Made by a program: the position numbers and the translations under genes
Assembly (NCBI RefSeq): GCF_900230195.1
Contig: NZ_OCNE01000002.1
Span: forward strand, 124,001 to 188,000
Reading direction: 5' to 3'
DNA length: 64,000 nt
Origin: Streptomyces zhaozhouensis
Lineage (GTDB): Bacteria > Actinomycetota > Actinomycetes > Streptomycetales > Streptomycetaceae
The notes under the pieces: model-generated
What the model saw: only the letters and a program-made list of their open reading frames with translations
What the model was told of the DNA's origin: nothing
Database searches by the model: none
In this document: piece by piece, positions 25,589 to 34,014 of the stretch
Layout of the letters: the number at the start of each line of letters is the position of its first letter
How positions within the stretch are numbered: the first letter of the stretch is position 1

Positions 25589-25734
25589 GGTCCCGCGTCA
25601 CCGGGCACCGGGGATCCGGGCCGCCGCGTACACTCGACGCCAGCGTCGCGTGCCGGTGGCAGTTCGTGTCAGGCATGGAGGCGCGGGATAACGAAGGAGC
25701 GCGACGATGAACACGTCGTTCCCTTCGCCCTCGC

Positions 25735-26205
25735 ATGGCTGAGGGCGAGAAGACCAGGCTCGTCGCCTGGAGTCGAGAGATGCGCGAGGTCCACCACCGC
25801 CTCCGTGCGGCGCTGCGCGCCACGCGCGAAGCCCTGGAGGACGGCGGGGACGCCGAACCGGCCACGCGTGAACTGCTGCTGTTCTGCCGGGGCTTCTGCA
25901 CCGCGCTGACGCGGCACCACCGGGGCGAGGACCGCACCCTCTTCCCCGCCGTCGCGGCGGCCCACCCGGAGCTCGGCGACACGCTGCGGCGGCTGGAGCA
26001 GGACCACTCCATGATCGAGTACCTGCTCGACGGCCTGCGGAAGGCCGTCGACGCCGCGGCGTCCCCGGGCGAGCTGGACCGGCACCTGGAGGGGATCGCG
26101 GCGATCATGGAGAACCACTTCGCCTACGAGGAACGCCGACTGCTGACGGTCCTCGACGCGTTGGAGCTGGACGCGGACCCCGGGGAGGCGCTGGGAGGAC
26201 TCTGA
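25735..26205 (+). CDS. Hemerythrin/HHE-domain protein
   Basis: 156 aa. A four-helix bundle with metal-binding histidines and glutamates at EVHHRLRAAL, TRHHRGEDRTLFPAV, QDHSMIEYLLDGL and ENHFAYEERRLL, the HHE pattern that binds a di-iron site for oxygen, NO or redox sensing. It is cytoplasmic. The ATG at 25735 has no ribosome binding site of its own. GAAGGAG instead serves an ATG at 25707 that opens a 12-codon frame ending at 25742, across this start. That suggests re-initiation from a leader peptide. Confidence 0.88.
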   Translation: MAEGEKTRLVAWSREMREVHHRLRAALRATREALEDGGDAEPATRELLLFCRGFCTALTRHHRGEDRTLFPAVAAAHPELGDTLRRLEQDHSMIEYLLDGLRKAVDAAASPGELDRHLEGIAAIMENHFAYEERRLLTVLDALELDADPGEALGGL

Positions 26206-26547
26206 CGCCGGGCGGTCGGGCGGCCGGGCGGCCGGGCGGAAGGTTTCACCGCGCCGGAGACGGTGACGCTTTTCGATCGGCGGGGGCGTTGCCTTGTTTC
26301 CGCCCGACGCCCCGCCACTTCTTTCTTTCGCTTTTGTCGATACCTTTCCCCTCTCTTTGACCGCTCGTCGATCAACACCGAACACCGCACCCCACCTGGG
26401 ACGCACACGCGCGGACCGTCGTCCAACGCGCAGCCGGCGCCCGCCTTCTGCGCGACCGGGTGCTGTGTCGCTTTCTCCAGCTCCACGACCGGGTGCGGCC
26501 GCGCGGCAGCCCCGGACCGCGCGGGCCCGGGGAGGCCGGTCGTCCCG
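26206..26547. other. Gap between converging genes, no gene seen
   Basis: Starts with gggcggccgggcggccgggcgg repeats, then a pyrimidine-rich stretch (26310-26360, many ttt and ctt runs) that is AT-rich for this genome. I see no coding signal on either strand. Confidence 0.5.
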
Positions 26548-27567
26548 TCAGGCGCCGCCAGGGCCGGCGCGGCGGGCGCGGAGGGCGAGGAGCTCGTCGG
26601 GGTCGACGCGGAGTATCCAACGGTGGGGCGGGGTCGGTTCCTTGCGGGCGTGGCTGATCCAGCCGCGTCTGATCCACGCGTAGAGGGTGACCGCCGGCAT
26701 CTCCAGCTCGGCCGCGAGGTCGGAGAGCCACCACTCGTCCGGCGGCAGCTCGTCGCTGGAGCGGGGCTTGGGGCCGGGGCGGCTGCGTTGGATCGGGCGC
26801 AGGTCCTCGCGGAGCATCCGCCGCACGCTGGGCAGGCTGATGCTGTCGGCGCGTCCCGGCGCCTGGGTGAAGCCGGCGCACGCCAGGCAGCGGGCGATGG
26901 CCGGCGCCTGGAGGCCGTGGCTGGCCAACTGGTCGACGGCGGCCAGGAGGCGGGCGTAGGAGTTGTCCGGCGAGCCGCTGTCGGACTCGACATGGGTGCA
27001 GCGCCCGGAGTAGACCGTGCTCAGCAGCCCGCGCCCGGCCATCGCGCGCAGCACCGCGCCGTGGTCGGAGAGGTTGCTGAGGGCCGAGGCCAACTGCTCG
27101 CGCATCGGGTCGTTCGCGGTGTCTCCGTCGGCCATCACGTACCAGTGGCCGGCCGGCATCCGTTCGGACGCCGCGCGCCGCAGCAGCCCGCGCACCACGG
27201 GGTAGCGGCGTCCCAACACGTCGGCCGGGCAGACCTGGTGGGGAACGACCGGGCAACGCCTGCGCAGCGTGCGGCCGGTGGCGAAGCCAGGACCCTCGGC
27301 GGCGGGGTCGGACGGCGGCGGGGGAAGGGGGTCGGCCGGGGGAAGGGGGTCGGCCGGGGGAACGGAGACGGTGGCGGCTTCCGGTACCGGGGCGGGATCG
27401 GCGGACGCGGACGCAGAGGCGGCGGGGGCGGCGGCGGAAGCCGGGGCGGAGACGGGCGCGGCTAAGGAGGGCTCGGCCGGGGACTCCTCGCCCTCGTAGA
27501 CCGAGAGCAACCCCCAGCAGCCCCGGGAGGCGCGGGCGCGGAGCACGGAGATCTCGATCACGCGCAT
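26548..27567 (-). CDS. HTH protein resembling the C-terminal part of large serine recombinases
   Basis: 339 aa from the ATG at 27567, with GGAGG about 12 nt upstream. Residues 30-90 are Pro/Ala/Ser-rich and disordered. The C-terminal 150 residues hold two helix-turn-helix-like units: LASHGLQAPAIARCLACAGFTQ...SLPSVRRML, and DEWWLSDLAAELEMPAVTLYAWIRRGWISHARK followed by WILRVDPDELLALRARR. From memory the second unit is like the tail of long recombinase-family proteins of Proteobacteria. No catalytic Ser or resolvase domain is present. It may be a recruited DNA-binding tail. Function unknown. Confidence 0.5.
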   Translation of the reverse strand: MRVIEISVLRARASRGCWGLLSVYEGEESPAEPSLAAPVSAPASAAAPAASASASADPAPVPEAATVSVPPADPLPPADPLPPPPSDPAAEGPGFATGRTLRRRCPVVPHQVCPADVLGRRYPVVRGLLRRAASERMPAGHWYVMADGDTANDPMREQLASALSNLSDHGAVLRAMAGRGLLSTVYSGRCTHVESDSGSPDNSYARLLAAVDQLASHGLQAPAIARCLACAGFTQAPGRADSISLPSVRRMLREDLRPIQRSRPGPKPRSSDELPPDEWWLSDLAAELEMPAVTLYAWIRRGWISHARKEPTPPHRWILRVDPDELLALRARRAGPGGA

Positions 27568-27724
27568 CCGGAAGCACCCCTCCTCCCGCCGGCACGCCCC
27601 CCGCCGGGTAAGAGGGGTGACGGGACGAGGCGATGCCGCACGTCGGAGAGGTGCAAGGGCGATCCGGTCACGATGACTCCCTGCGTGAGGTCGATGTCCC
27701 ACGAACTCTGACCACGTTGCGCAC

Positions 27725-27745
27725 CCCCATCTTCACCTGATGGGG
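27725..27745. promoter_or_regulatory. Inverted repeat in the HTH gene's upstream region
   Basis: CCCCATC (27725-27731), N7, GATGGGG (27739-27745), about 160 bp before the HTH gene start, next to a minus-strand TTGACG that could be a -35 box. It could be an operator. The rest of the 27568-27986 gap has G-rich gtcgggg repeats and no gene. Confidence 0.35.
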
Positions 27746-27986
27746 CGTCAAGAGTAGGCCGCGTGTGTGGACGGCAGGTGACGGATCGGGCACGGGGGCA
27801 ACAAGCTGTCATCCTCCACCCGACACGCCTGCCGCCCCGGTCCGCTGGGTAGCGGGCGGGGCGGCGGACGTCGCTGGGGTTGTCGGGGTTGTCGGGGCGG
27901 ACGGGGTAGGGGGCGTCGGGCCTCTCCGATGGTCGTCGGGTCGTCGGGTCCTCGGTCGGTGGGCGGGTCGGCTGCGGGGGCCTCGG

Positions 27987-29228
27987 TCACGCGGCGGTGA
28001 AGGCCAGGCTGATGTTGTGGCCGCCGAAGCCGAAGGAGTTGTTGAGCGCCACGGTGGCGCCCAGCGGCAGTTCGCGCGGCTTGGCGCGGACGATGTCCAG
28101 GTCGACGCGGGGGTCGAGGTTCTCGATGTTGATGGTGGGCGGGGCGAGCCGGTCACGGAGGGCCAGCACGGTGGCGACCGACTCCACGGCGCCGGTCGCG
28201 CCGAGCAGGTGGCCGGTCATGGACTTGGTCGCCGAGATGGCGAGGCGTTCCGCCGCCGAGCCGAACTCCGCGCGCAGCGCTCCCAGTTCGGTGAGGTCAC
28301 CGGCGGGGGTCGAGGTGGCGTGGGCGTTGACGTGGGAGACGTCGGCGGGCGCGGCCCCGGCGTCCCGCAGCGCCGCCCGGACCGCGCGGGCCACGTCGCG
28401 GCCCCCGGGTTCGGGTTGGGCGATGTGGTGGGCGTCGGAGGTCATGCCCACCCCGGCCAGTTCGCAGTAGCCGTCGACGCCGCGGGCCGCCGCGTGCTCC
28501 GCCGACTCCAGGACCAGTACGCCGGCCCCCTCCCCCATCACGAAGCCGTCGCGGTCGCGGTCGTAGGGGCGGGACGCCGTCTCGTGCGCGTCGTTGCGCT
28601 TGGACAGGGCCCGCATGTTGGCGAAGGCGGCGAAGAGCACCGGGTGGATCGGCGCCTCGGCGCCTCCGGCCACCACGACGTCGGCCCGTCCGGACCTGAT
28701 CATCTCCACCGCGTGGCCGATCGCCTCCGCGCCGGAGGCGCACGCCGACGCGGAGGCGTGCACGCCGGCGCGCGCGCCCAGTTCGAGCGCCACCTGGGCC
28801 GCCGGCCCGTTGGGCATGAACATCGGCACGGTGTGCGGGGAGACCCGGCGCGGGCCCGAACGGTTCAACGTGTCGTGCTGCTCCAGCAGCGAGGTGACGC
28901 CGCCGAGCCCGGAGGCCAGCACCACGCCCAGCCGGCGCGCGTCCGGCTCGGGGGTGCCGGCGTCCCGCCACGCCTCGCGGGCGGCCAGCAGCGCGAACTG
29001 GGTGGAGCGGTCGGTCCTGCGGCTGAGCGCGGTGCCCAGCTCGGGGCCGGGCTCGCGGGCGGCGCGGCAGGCGAAGCGCACCGCGGCGGCCTCGGCCCAC
29101 TCCTCGGTGAGGGGCGCGGCGCCCGAGGTGCCGTCGAGCAGCGCCGACCAGGTGGTCGGGACGTCGCCGCCGAGCGGGTTGACGGTGCCGAGCCCGGTGA
29201 CCAGGACCCGACGTCGCGTGGTGGACAA
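27987..29228 (-). CDS. Beta-ketoacyl-ACP synthase II (FabF-like)
   Basis: 413 aa. The Cys-His-His triad is intact: SACASG (Cys163), NAHATSTPAGD (His303) and KSMTGHLLG (His340). GFGGHN is at the C-terminus. It catalyses chain elongation of acyl-ACP with malonyl-ACP. I chose a TTG start at 29228 because GGAGG lies 8 nt upstream; the in-frame GTG at 29237 touches that site. It is the last gene of the operon, 35 bp after ACP. With FabH and ACP it forms a trio like RedP-RedQ-RedR of prodiginine clusters. No chain-length-factor partner exists here. Confidence 0.93.
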   Translation of the reverse strand: MSTTRRRVLVTGLGTVNPLGGDVPTTWSALLDGTSGAAPLTEEWAEAAAVRFACRAAREPGPELGTALSRRTDRSTQFALLAAREAWRDAGTPEPDARRLGVVLASGLGGVTSLLEQHDTLNRSGPRRVSPHTVPMFMPNGPAAQVALELGARAGVHASASACASGAEAIGHAVEMIRSGRADVVVAGGAEAPIHPVLFAAFANMRALSKRNDAHETASRPYDRDRDGFVMGEGAGVLVLESAEHAAARGVDGYCELAGVGMTSDAHHIAQPEPGGRDVARAVRAALRDAGAAPADVSHVNAHATSTPAGDLTELGALRAEFGSAAERLAISATKSMTGHLLGATGAVESVATVLALRDRLAPPTINIENLDPRVDLDIVRAKPRELPLGATVALNNSFGFGGHNISLAFTAA

Positions 29229-29263
29229 GGGGTTCACCTCCTCGTGGTGGGGTTCGGTCGCCG

Positions 29264-29521
29264 TCAGCCGGTGACCCGGCGGACGAACTCGACGACGTCG
29301 GCGACGGTCACCAGGTCCTTGACCTCCGCGTCGGGGATGGCGATCGAGAAACGTTCCTCGGCGGCCACCACGACCTCGACCATGGTCAGCGAGTCGATGT
29401 CCAGGTCCTCGGCGAAGTTGGCCTCGGGGGTGACGTCCTCGGCGGGCGTGCCGGCGACCTCCTGGAGGATCTCCGAGATGCCGGTGATGACGAGGGCCTG
29501 CTGGGTGGTGATCGTGGTCAT
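29264..29521 (-). CDS. Acyl carrier protein
   Basis: 85 aa. The phosphopantetheine attachment motif DLDIDSLTMVEVV places the modified serine at Ser44. The acidic helix II and the C-terminal VADVVEFVRRVTG are normal for fatty-acid-type ACPs. It lies between FabH and FabF and would carry the growing chain for both. It is probably pathway-specific, since the housekeeping set lies elsewhere. Confidence 0.95.
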   Translation of the reverse strand: MTTITTQQALVITGISEILQEVAGTPAEDVTPEANFAEDLDIDSLTMVEVVVAAEERFSIAIPDAEVKDLVTVADVVEFVRRVTG

Positions 29522-29631
29522 GGCGTTCTCTCCTTGGGACGTGGTCGGGTCGTGCGAACGGTGCGCCGTACAAGAGGAGTCGGACGGGAGGAGTCGGGCG
29601 GGAGGAGTCGGGCGGGAGCGGGCTGAACGGG

Positions 29632-30642
29632 TCAGGGCAGCGTGAGGACCTGGGCGGCGTGCGAGAGGCCGGCGCCGAAGCCGATGGTGAGGGCGAGGCC
29701 GCCGCTGGGGGCCTCGCCTCCGGAGAGCAGTCGTTCGATGGCGAGCGGGACGGAGGCGGCCGAGGTGTTGCCGGAGTCCACGACGTCGCGGGCGATCGGC
29801 ACCTCCCCGGGGAGACCGATGGCCTTGGCCAGCGCCTCGACGATCCGCAGGTTGGCCTGGTGGGGCACGAACGCGTCCAGCTGGTCGGCGGTGACCCCGG
29901 CGACGTCGAGCGCGTCGCGGGCGGCCTTGGCCATCTCGTAGACGGCCCAGCGGAAGACCTGCTGGCCGCGCATCGTCAGCGCCGGGAAGGAACGTCCGGG
30001 GTCCTCGCGCAACTCCAGCCAGGACGCGGTCTGTTCGATCGCGGAGCGCTGCGAGCCGTCGGCACCCCAGACGACGGGTCCGATGCCGGGCGTCGGCGAG
30101 GGGCCGACCACGACGGCGCCGGCACCGTCGCCGAAGAGGAACGCGGTGGCGCGGTCGTCGTGGTCGATCAGGTCGGACATCCGCTCGGAGCCGACGAGCA
30201 GCACGTACTCCGCGCTGCCGCCCCGCACCATGTCGGCGGCGAGGGCCAGGCCGTGGGTGAAGCCGGCGCAGGCGGCGCCGAGGTCGAACGCGGCGGCGCC
30301 CCTGGCGCCCACCCGTTCGGCGATGTCGGTGGCCACGGCGGGCAGTTGGGCGAAGTGGGTGGAGGTGGCGACGACGACGGCGCCGAGGCGCTCGGCGGTG
30401 ACGCCGGCCTGGGCCAGCGCCTTGGCGCCGGCGATGGCGCCCATCGCGGCCACGGTCTCCTCGGGTCCGGCCCAGCGGCGCTCCGCGATGCCGGAGCGTT
30501 CGCGTATCCACTGGTCGCTGGAGTCGATGCGGTGGACGATCTCGTCGTTGGGCACCACGCGGGTCGGGCGGTAGCCGCCGACCCCGAGCACCCGGGCGTG
30601 GGGCGCGCCCAGGGGCGCGCGCGGAACGGTACTGCTGGGCAT
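29632..30642 (-). CDS. Beta-ketoacyl-ACP synthase III (FabH-like)
   Basis: 336 aa with the complete Cys-His-Asn triad: AACAGFTHG (Cys125), VPHQANLRI (His261) and DSGNTSAASVP (Asn292). It has the usual N-terminal SSDQWIRERSGIAERRW. It should start a chain by condensing an acyl-CoA with malonyl-ACP. It lies 176 bp after the 55-aa gene, a gap that contains a hairpin, and 110 bp before ACP. The starter unit cannot be read from the sequence. Confidence 0.94.
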   Translation of the reverse strand: MPSSTVPRAPLGAPHARVLGVGGYRPTRVVPNDEIVHRIDSSDQWIRERSGIAERRWAGPEETVAAMGAIAGAKALAQAGVTAERLGAVVVATSTHFAQLPAVATDIAERVGARGAAAFDLGAACAGFTHGLALAADMVRGGSAEYVLLVGSERMSDLIDHDDRATAFLFGDGAGAVVVGPSPTPGIGPVVWGADGSQRSAIEQTASWLELREDPGRSFPALTMRGQQVFRWAVYEMAKAARDALDVAGVTADQLDAFVPHQANLRIVEALAKAIGLPGEVPIARDVVDSGNTSAASVPLAIERLLSGGEAPSGGLALTIGFGAGLSHAAQVLTLP

Positions 30643-30740
30643 GGTGGCCTCCCCAGGTCGTCGGGTTCTGGCAGTACGTGCGCGGGACGGTGCGGTGGTG
30701 CGGGTGGCGCGGAACGTTCAGGAGGGCGGGTTCGAAGGTG

Positions 30741-30797
30741 GCGGTGGGACCGGGTCGTTCCCGGGAGCGGTTCGGTGACCGTTCCGGTCCCACCGCC
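30741..30797 (-). other. Intra-operon hairpin before fabH
   Basis: Perfect 14-bp arms ggcggtgggaccgg (30741-30754) and ccggtcccaccgcc (30784-30797), with a 29-nt loop that holds a smaller repeat. It is between the 55-aa gene and fabH on the minus strand. It could reduce read-through and set FabH/ACP/FabF at another level than the upstream genes, or protect mRNA ends. Confidence 0.55.
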
Positions 30798-30818
30798 GGC
30801 TGGGGTGCGGGGGCGGTC

Positions 30819-30986
30819 TCAGTCGACGCCCCGCACGATGTGGGGTTCCGCGGGCTGCTGCTCGCGGGCCTGGAAGAGCGAGGCGGGCCCGCTCCAGCAG
30901 GCGTTCTCCTCGGTGAGTCGGACGGGGATCTCGGACTGGGGGCGTGTGCCGGGCCGCTCCGCCACGGCCGCCAACTCAGGCGACAT
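30819..30986 (-). CDS. Small 55-aa protein in the FabH/ACP/FabF operon
   Basis: ATG at 30986, TGA ending at 30819. GGAGG sits 7 nt before the ATG and about 51 of 55 codons end in G or C, so this is very likely a real gene. The start overlaps the SRPBCC gene's stop by 11 bp. The product begins MSPELAAVAERPGTRPQSEI, contains ENACWSGPASLFQARE with its only Cys and Trp, and ends HIVRGVD. No family recognised, and no signal peptide or membrane segment. It could be a small accessory subunit; a peptide precursor is possible but there is no modifying enzyme nearby. Confidence 0.72.
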   Translation of the reverse strand: MSPELAAVAERPGTRPQSEIPVRLTEENACWSGPASLFQAREQQPAEPHIVRGVD

Positions 30987-31404
30987 CGACCGGCCTCCGT
31001 GCCTGGGCCCGCTCGGCGAGCCGTCCCAGCCTGAGGTCCGCGACGTTCGCGAACGCCGGGCGCAGCAGCGCGGCCAGCGCGCCCTGGTGGGCGAAGGAGT
31101 GGCGCACGTGGGTGCCGTCGCCGTAGGGGCTCAGCTCCCAGGTGTTGTGCTCGACCAGTCCCGGAACCTCCCAGTACCCCTCGACGCGGGACTCCTCGAT
31201 CCGGTGGTACTCCCAGTGGCCGGAGAGTCCGCCCCTGGCCCGGATCGGGTAGTGGGTCCCGACGCGCGCCTCGGGTGGGCCGCTCACCGAGAGGAACGCC
31301 GGGTTCCACTCGGCCAGCCGGCGCGGCTCCAGCAGGATCTGGAAGACCGTCAGGGCCGGGGAGTCGATCAGGACGTTCGAGCCGCGTTCGTTCGGCTGGT
31401 GCAT
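30976..31404 (-). CDS. SRPBCC (START/polyketide-cyclase-like) protein
   Basis: 142 aa. The helix-grip pattern is seen: N-terminal SNVLIDSPALTVFQILLEPRRLAEWNPAFLSVSG, central strands HYPIRARGGLSGHWEYHRIEES, WELSPYGDGTHVRHSFAHQG and a C-terminal long helix. Such proteins bind hydrophobic ligands; members in polyketide clusters guide ring closure or aromatisation. It starts 1 bp after the SDR gene stop. A cyclase or ligand-binding role on the operon's acyl product is inferred from context only. Confidence 0.82.
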   Translation of the reverse strand: MHQPNERGSNVLIDSPALTVFQILLEPRRLAEWNPAFLSVSGPPEARVGTHYPIRARGGLSGHWEYHRIEESRVEGYWEVPGLVEHNTWELSPYGDGTHVRHSFAHQGALAALLRPAFANVADLRLGRLAERAQARRPVDVA

Positions 31405-31405
31405 G

Positions 31406-32182
31406 TCAGTACCTCATTCCTCCGTCGGTGCGGATCACGGTCGCGTTGATGTAGTCGGCGGCGGGGCTGGCGAGGAAGGCGACGGTCGCGGCGGTCTGGT
31501 CGGCGGGGCCGAGGCCGAGCAGCGAGCGGTCCTCCATGCGGCGGCGCTGGGCGGGGGCGACGACCGAGCCGAGGCCGGTGTCGAGGATGCCGGGGGCGAC
31601 GGTCGCGGTGCGGACGTTGTAGGAGGCGTACTCCTGGGAGACGGACAGCGCCAGGCCGTGCAGCCCGGACTTGGACGAGGTGTAGGCGGCCTGCCCGGTG
31701 TTGCCGGTGAGCGCGGTGACGGAGGAGACGTAGATGATCCGCCCGTACCGGGCCCGCATCATCAGCTTCAGCGCGTGCTTGGTGCTGAGGAACGCGCCGC
31801 GCAGGTTCACCCGGTGGACCTCGTCCCAGTCCTCGACGGGCATCCGGACCAGCGGCTGGTCGCGGGTGATGCCGGCGTTGTGGATCAGGACGTCCAGCCG
31901 GCCGAGGCGGCGGGCCTCGACGACCAGGGACTCGGCCGTCTCCTCGCTGGTGACGTCGCCGGGCAGCAGCCGCAGCCGTTCGCCGTTGACGCGGCCCAGT
32001 TCCTGCAACTCGCGGGACATCGAGCGGTAGTTGGCGATCACCTGGGCGCCCTGGGCGAGCAGCGCCTCGGTGATCTGGAGGCCCAGGCCCCGGGCGGAGC
32101 CCGTCAGGGCCACGACCCGGCCGTCGAGCGGGGCGGTGATCCGCCGGTCGGGCGGCGCCACAGTCAGGGTGTCGTCGTTCAT
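31406..32182 (-). CDS. SDR ketoreductase (FabG-like)
   Basis: 258 aa. NADPH-binding VVALTGSARGLGLQI, DVLIHNAGITRDQPL, catalytic VSSVTALTGNTGQAAYTSSKSG (Ser, Tyr, Lys) and the terminal FLASPAADYINATVIRTDGGMRY are all in place, the pattern of 3-oxoacyl-ACP reductases. It would reduce the beta-keto group formed by FabH/FabF. The start overlaps the upstream gene by 4 bp (ATGA at 32179-32182). Confidence 0.93.
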   Translation of the reverse strand: MNDDTLTVAPPDRRITAPLDGRVVALTGSARGLGLQITEALLAQGAQVIANYRSMSRELQELGRVNGERLRLLPGDVTSEETAESLVVEARRLGRLDVLIHNAGITRDQPLVRMPVEDWDEVHRVNLRGAFLSTKHALKLMMRARYGRIIYVSSVTALTGNTGQAAYTSSKSGLHGLALSVSQEYASYNVRTATVAPGILDTGLGSVVAPAQRRRMEDRSLLGLGPADQTAATVAFLASPAADYINATVIRTDGGMRY

Positions 32183-32769
32183 GAGATGGTCTCCAACACG
32201 GGGGCCCACGAGGCGTCGTCGCCGAGCGACTCGGGGGCGCGGGGCATGGTCAGTCCGTGGTCGAAGAGGTGGTCGGCCACGGTGCGCAGGCGCTCGTCGG
32301 TGCACCGGCGGGGCGGGCGGAGCCGCCCGAAGCGCAGGTTCTCCGGGGTCGGGCCGAGCGGCTCGACGACCAGGTGCGGGATGAGCAGGTCGGGCTGGCG
32401 CTCGAAGAAGCAGGCCGTGTCCTTGAGGAACTTCCGCCCCCGCGCCTGAAGTTCCTCCGGCAGCCAGTCGAGCGCGGGGACGCGGAGTTCGGCGAGGCCG
32501 TCGTCCACCGTCACCTTCTCCGCCAGCTCCCAGGGGGCGCCCGCCAGCTCCTCGGTGTGCAGCGGGATCTCGGTCTCGGCCTCCTCGACGAGGACCAGCA
32601 GTCCCCCGCCCTGCGCCAGGTGCTCGTTGACCTGGAGCGCCTGCTGCGGCGTCGGCCACAGGGAGACGGGGAACCACTCGCCCCTGGGCCCCCTGCGCCA
32701 GGTCAGGCGGCGCGGCCCGTCGAAGACCACCAGGGTGCTTCCGCACCACAGGATCGGAGGTTGGGACAT
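32179..32769 (-). CDS. Unknown 196-aa protein of the acyl operon
   Basis: 196 aa, soluble, with no signal or membrane segment. Distinct blocks are MSQPPILWCGSTLVVFDGPRRL at the start, EWFPVSLWPTPQQAL, ELRVPALDWLPEELQARGRKFLKD and FFERQPDLLIPHLVVEPLGP. I do not recognise the family. It starts 6 bp after the acyltransferase stop and overlaps the SDR start, so it is made with them. The ordered, tryptophan-containing sequence suggests an enzyme or a structural partner. Confidence 0.6.
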   Translation of the reverse strand: MSQPPILWCGSTLVVFDGPRRLTWRRGPRGEWFPVSLWPTPQQALQVNEHLAQGGGLLVLVEEAETEIPLHTEELAGAPWELAEKVTVDDGLAELRVPALDWLPEELQARGRKFLKDTACFFERQPDLLIPHLVVEPLGPTPENLRFGRLRPPRRCTDERLRTVADHLFDHGLTMPRAPESLGDDASWAPVLETIS

Positions 32770-32775
32770 GTCGGG

Positions 32776-34014
32776 TCACCTTCCGGGGCTGGGAACCGCA
32801 GCGTGGGTCACGGTCAGTTCGCTGTAACGGGCCTGTGCGCGTTGCCTGCGGTCCGCCGTCCGGCGGTCGGGCGCCGGGGCGTCGATCACCCGCCGCAGCA
32901 CCCCGCTCGCCTCGTGGTGCTGCCCCGTGGTGATCAGGGCCTCGGCGTAGGCCATCGGGTAGCGGGTGTCGGTCGCGCCTCGTCGCGCGGCCTCCCGCAG
33001 GTGTCCCAGCGCCTTCTCCGGCCGGCCCCCCAGCTGCCGGGGCGTCAGCAGGTGCCAACGCCCCAGCAGGTAGCGGGCCATCAGGTGGTCGGGGTGGTCG
33101 CGCAGGACGTCCTCGGCCTCCCGTCGCACCCCCCGCAGCAGCGCCAGGCGCCGCGGCGGGGAGGCGTCGAGTGCGCGGAGGCCGGCCAGCCTGGCCCGGG
33201 TCACGCGCAGGTCGGGGTTGTCGGGGTCGGTGAGTCGGCCGAGGCGCAGCAGGAGGGACGCCTGGTCTCGTCGGCGGTCGGGGGACTGGGAGTCGGTCCT
33301 GCTGAGCGAGCGTTCGATCATGGCGGTGGCGCGGGCGGCGAGGGCGGCGGTGGCCTCGGCGTCGCGTTCCGACCTGGGCTGGGCGGCGGTCAGGACCAGG
33401 GTCTCCAGGGCGGACCTGGTCCGTTCGGTGAAGTCGGCGATGCGCTGCTTGCGGGGGAGGGAGAGGTCGGGGGTCAGGGGGGCGCCGAAGACCACGCGGG
33501 CCTTGGCGCTCCGAGGGAGGTTGGCTCCCTTCGGGAGGATGTGCTGGGCGCCCCAGAGGGCGACCGGGATGACCGGGACCCTGGCCCGGTCGGCGAAGCG
33601 GAACGCGCCGTCCTTGAAGGGGAGCAGCGGCCAGCCGGTGCCGCGGGTTCCCTCGGGGTAGATCACCAGGGCGCCGCCGCCGTTCAGGACCCCGTCCACC
33701 TTGGCGAGGAGGTCCCGCCCCGGCTGGTCGCGGTCGACCGGGATGCCGCCCATGCCCACGGTCCACTGGGCGCGGAGCGTGTTGTCGAAGGCCTCGGACT
33801 TGGTCAGGTAGGAGGACGGGGTGTCGCGCAGGGCGTGCAACACCGCGTCGAGGATCAGATGGTCGGAGAAGCTGCTGTGGTTGGGGACGAGCACGAACGG
33901 CCCGTCCACGGGGATGTGCTGGACGCCTTCGACTCCGGAGAGATAGCGGGTCACGACCGCGGGACGGGTAACGGCGGTCGTGACACGCGCCATCAGGCCG
34001 GGTATCCGGCTCAC
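32776..34014 (-). CDS. PlsC-type acyltransferase fused to a TPR-like domain
   Basis: 412 aa from a GTG at 34014 that overlaps the ribB stop; an ATG at 33993 is an alternative. The lysophosphatidic-acid acyltransferase motifs are NHSSFSDHLIL (NHx4D) and VIYPEGTRG, with GGIPVDRD between them. Residues about 230-410 are helical with repeats such as AEDVLRDHPDHLMARYLLGRWHLL and ALGHLREAARRGATDTRYPMAYAEALI, typical of TPR scaffolds and unusual in PlsC. It probably transfers an acyl group from ACP or CoA to a hydroxyl of a small phosphate ester. Acceptor unknown. Confidence 0.85.
   Translation of the reverse strand: MSRIPGLMARVTTAVTRPAVVTRYLSGVEGVQHIPVDGPFVLVPNHSSFSDHLILDAVLHALRDTPSSYLTKSEAFDNTLRAQWTVGMGGIPVDRDQPGRDLLAKVDGVLNGGGALVIYPEGTRGTGWPLLPFKDGAFRFADRARVPVIPVALWGAQHILPKGANLPRSAKARVVFGAPLTPDLSLPRKQRIADFTERTRSALETLVLTAAQPRSERDAEATAALAARATAMIERSLSRTDSQSPDRRRDQASLLLRLGRLTDPDNPDLRVTRARLAGLRALDASPPRRLALLRGVRREAEDVLRDHPDHLMARYLLGRWHLLTPRQLGGRPEKALGHLREAARRGATDTRYPMAYAEALITTGQHHEASGVLRRVIDAPAPDRRTADRRQRAQARYSELTVTHAAVPSPGR

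Noticed and set aside
30819..30986. Small protein as a RiPP precursor
   Set aside because: Only one Cys, no leader-core pattern, and no cyclase, radical-SAM or YcaO gene nearby; kept as an unknown small protein.
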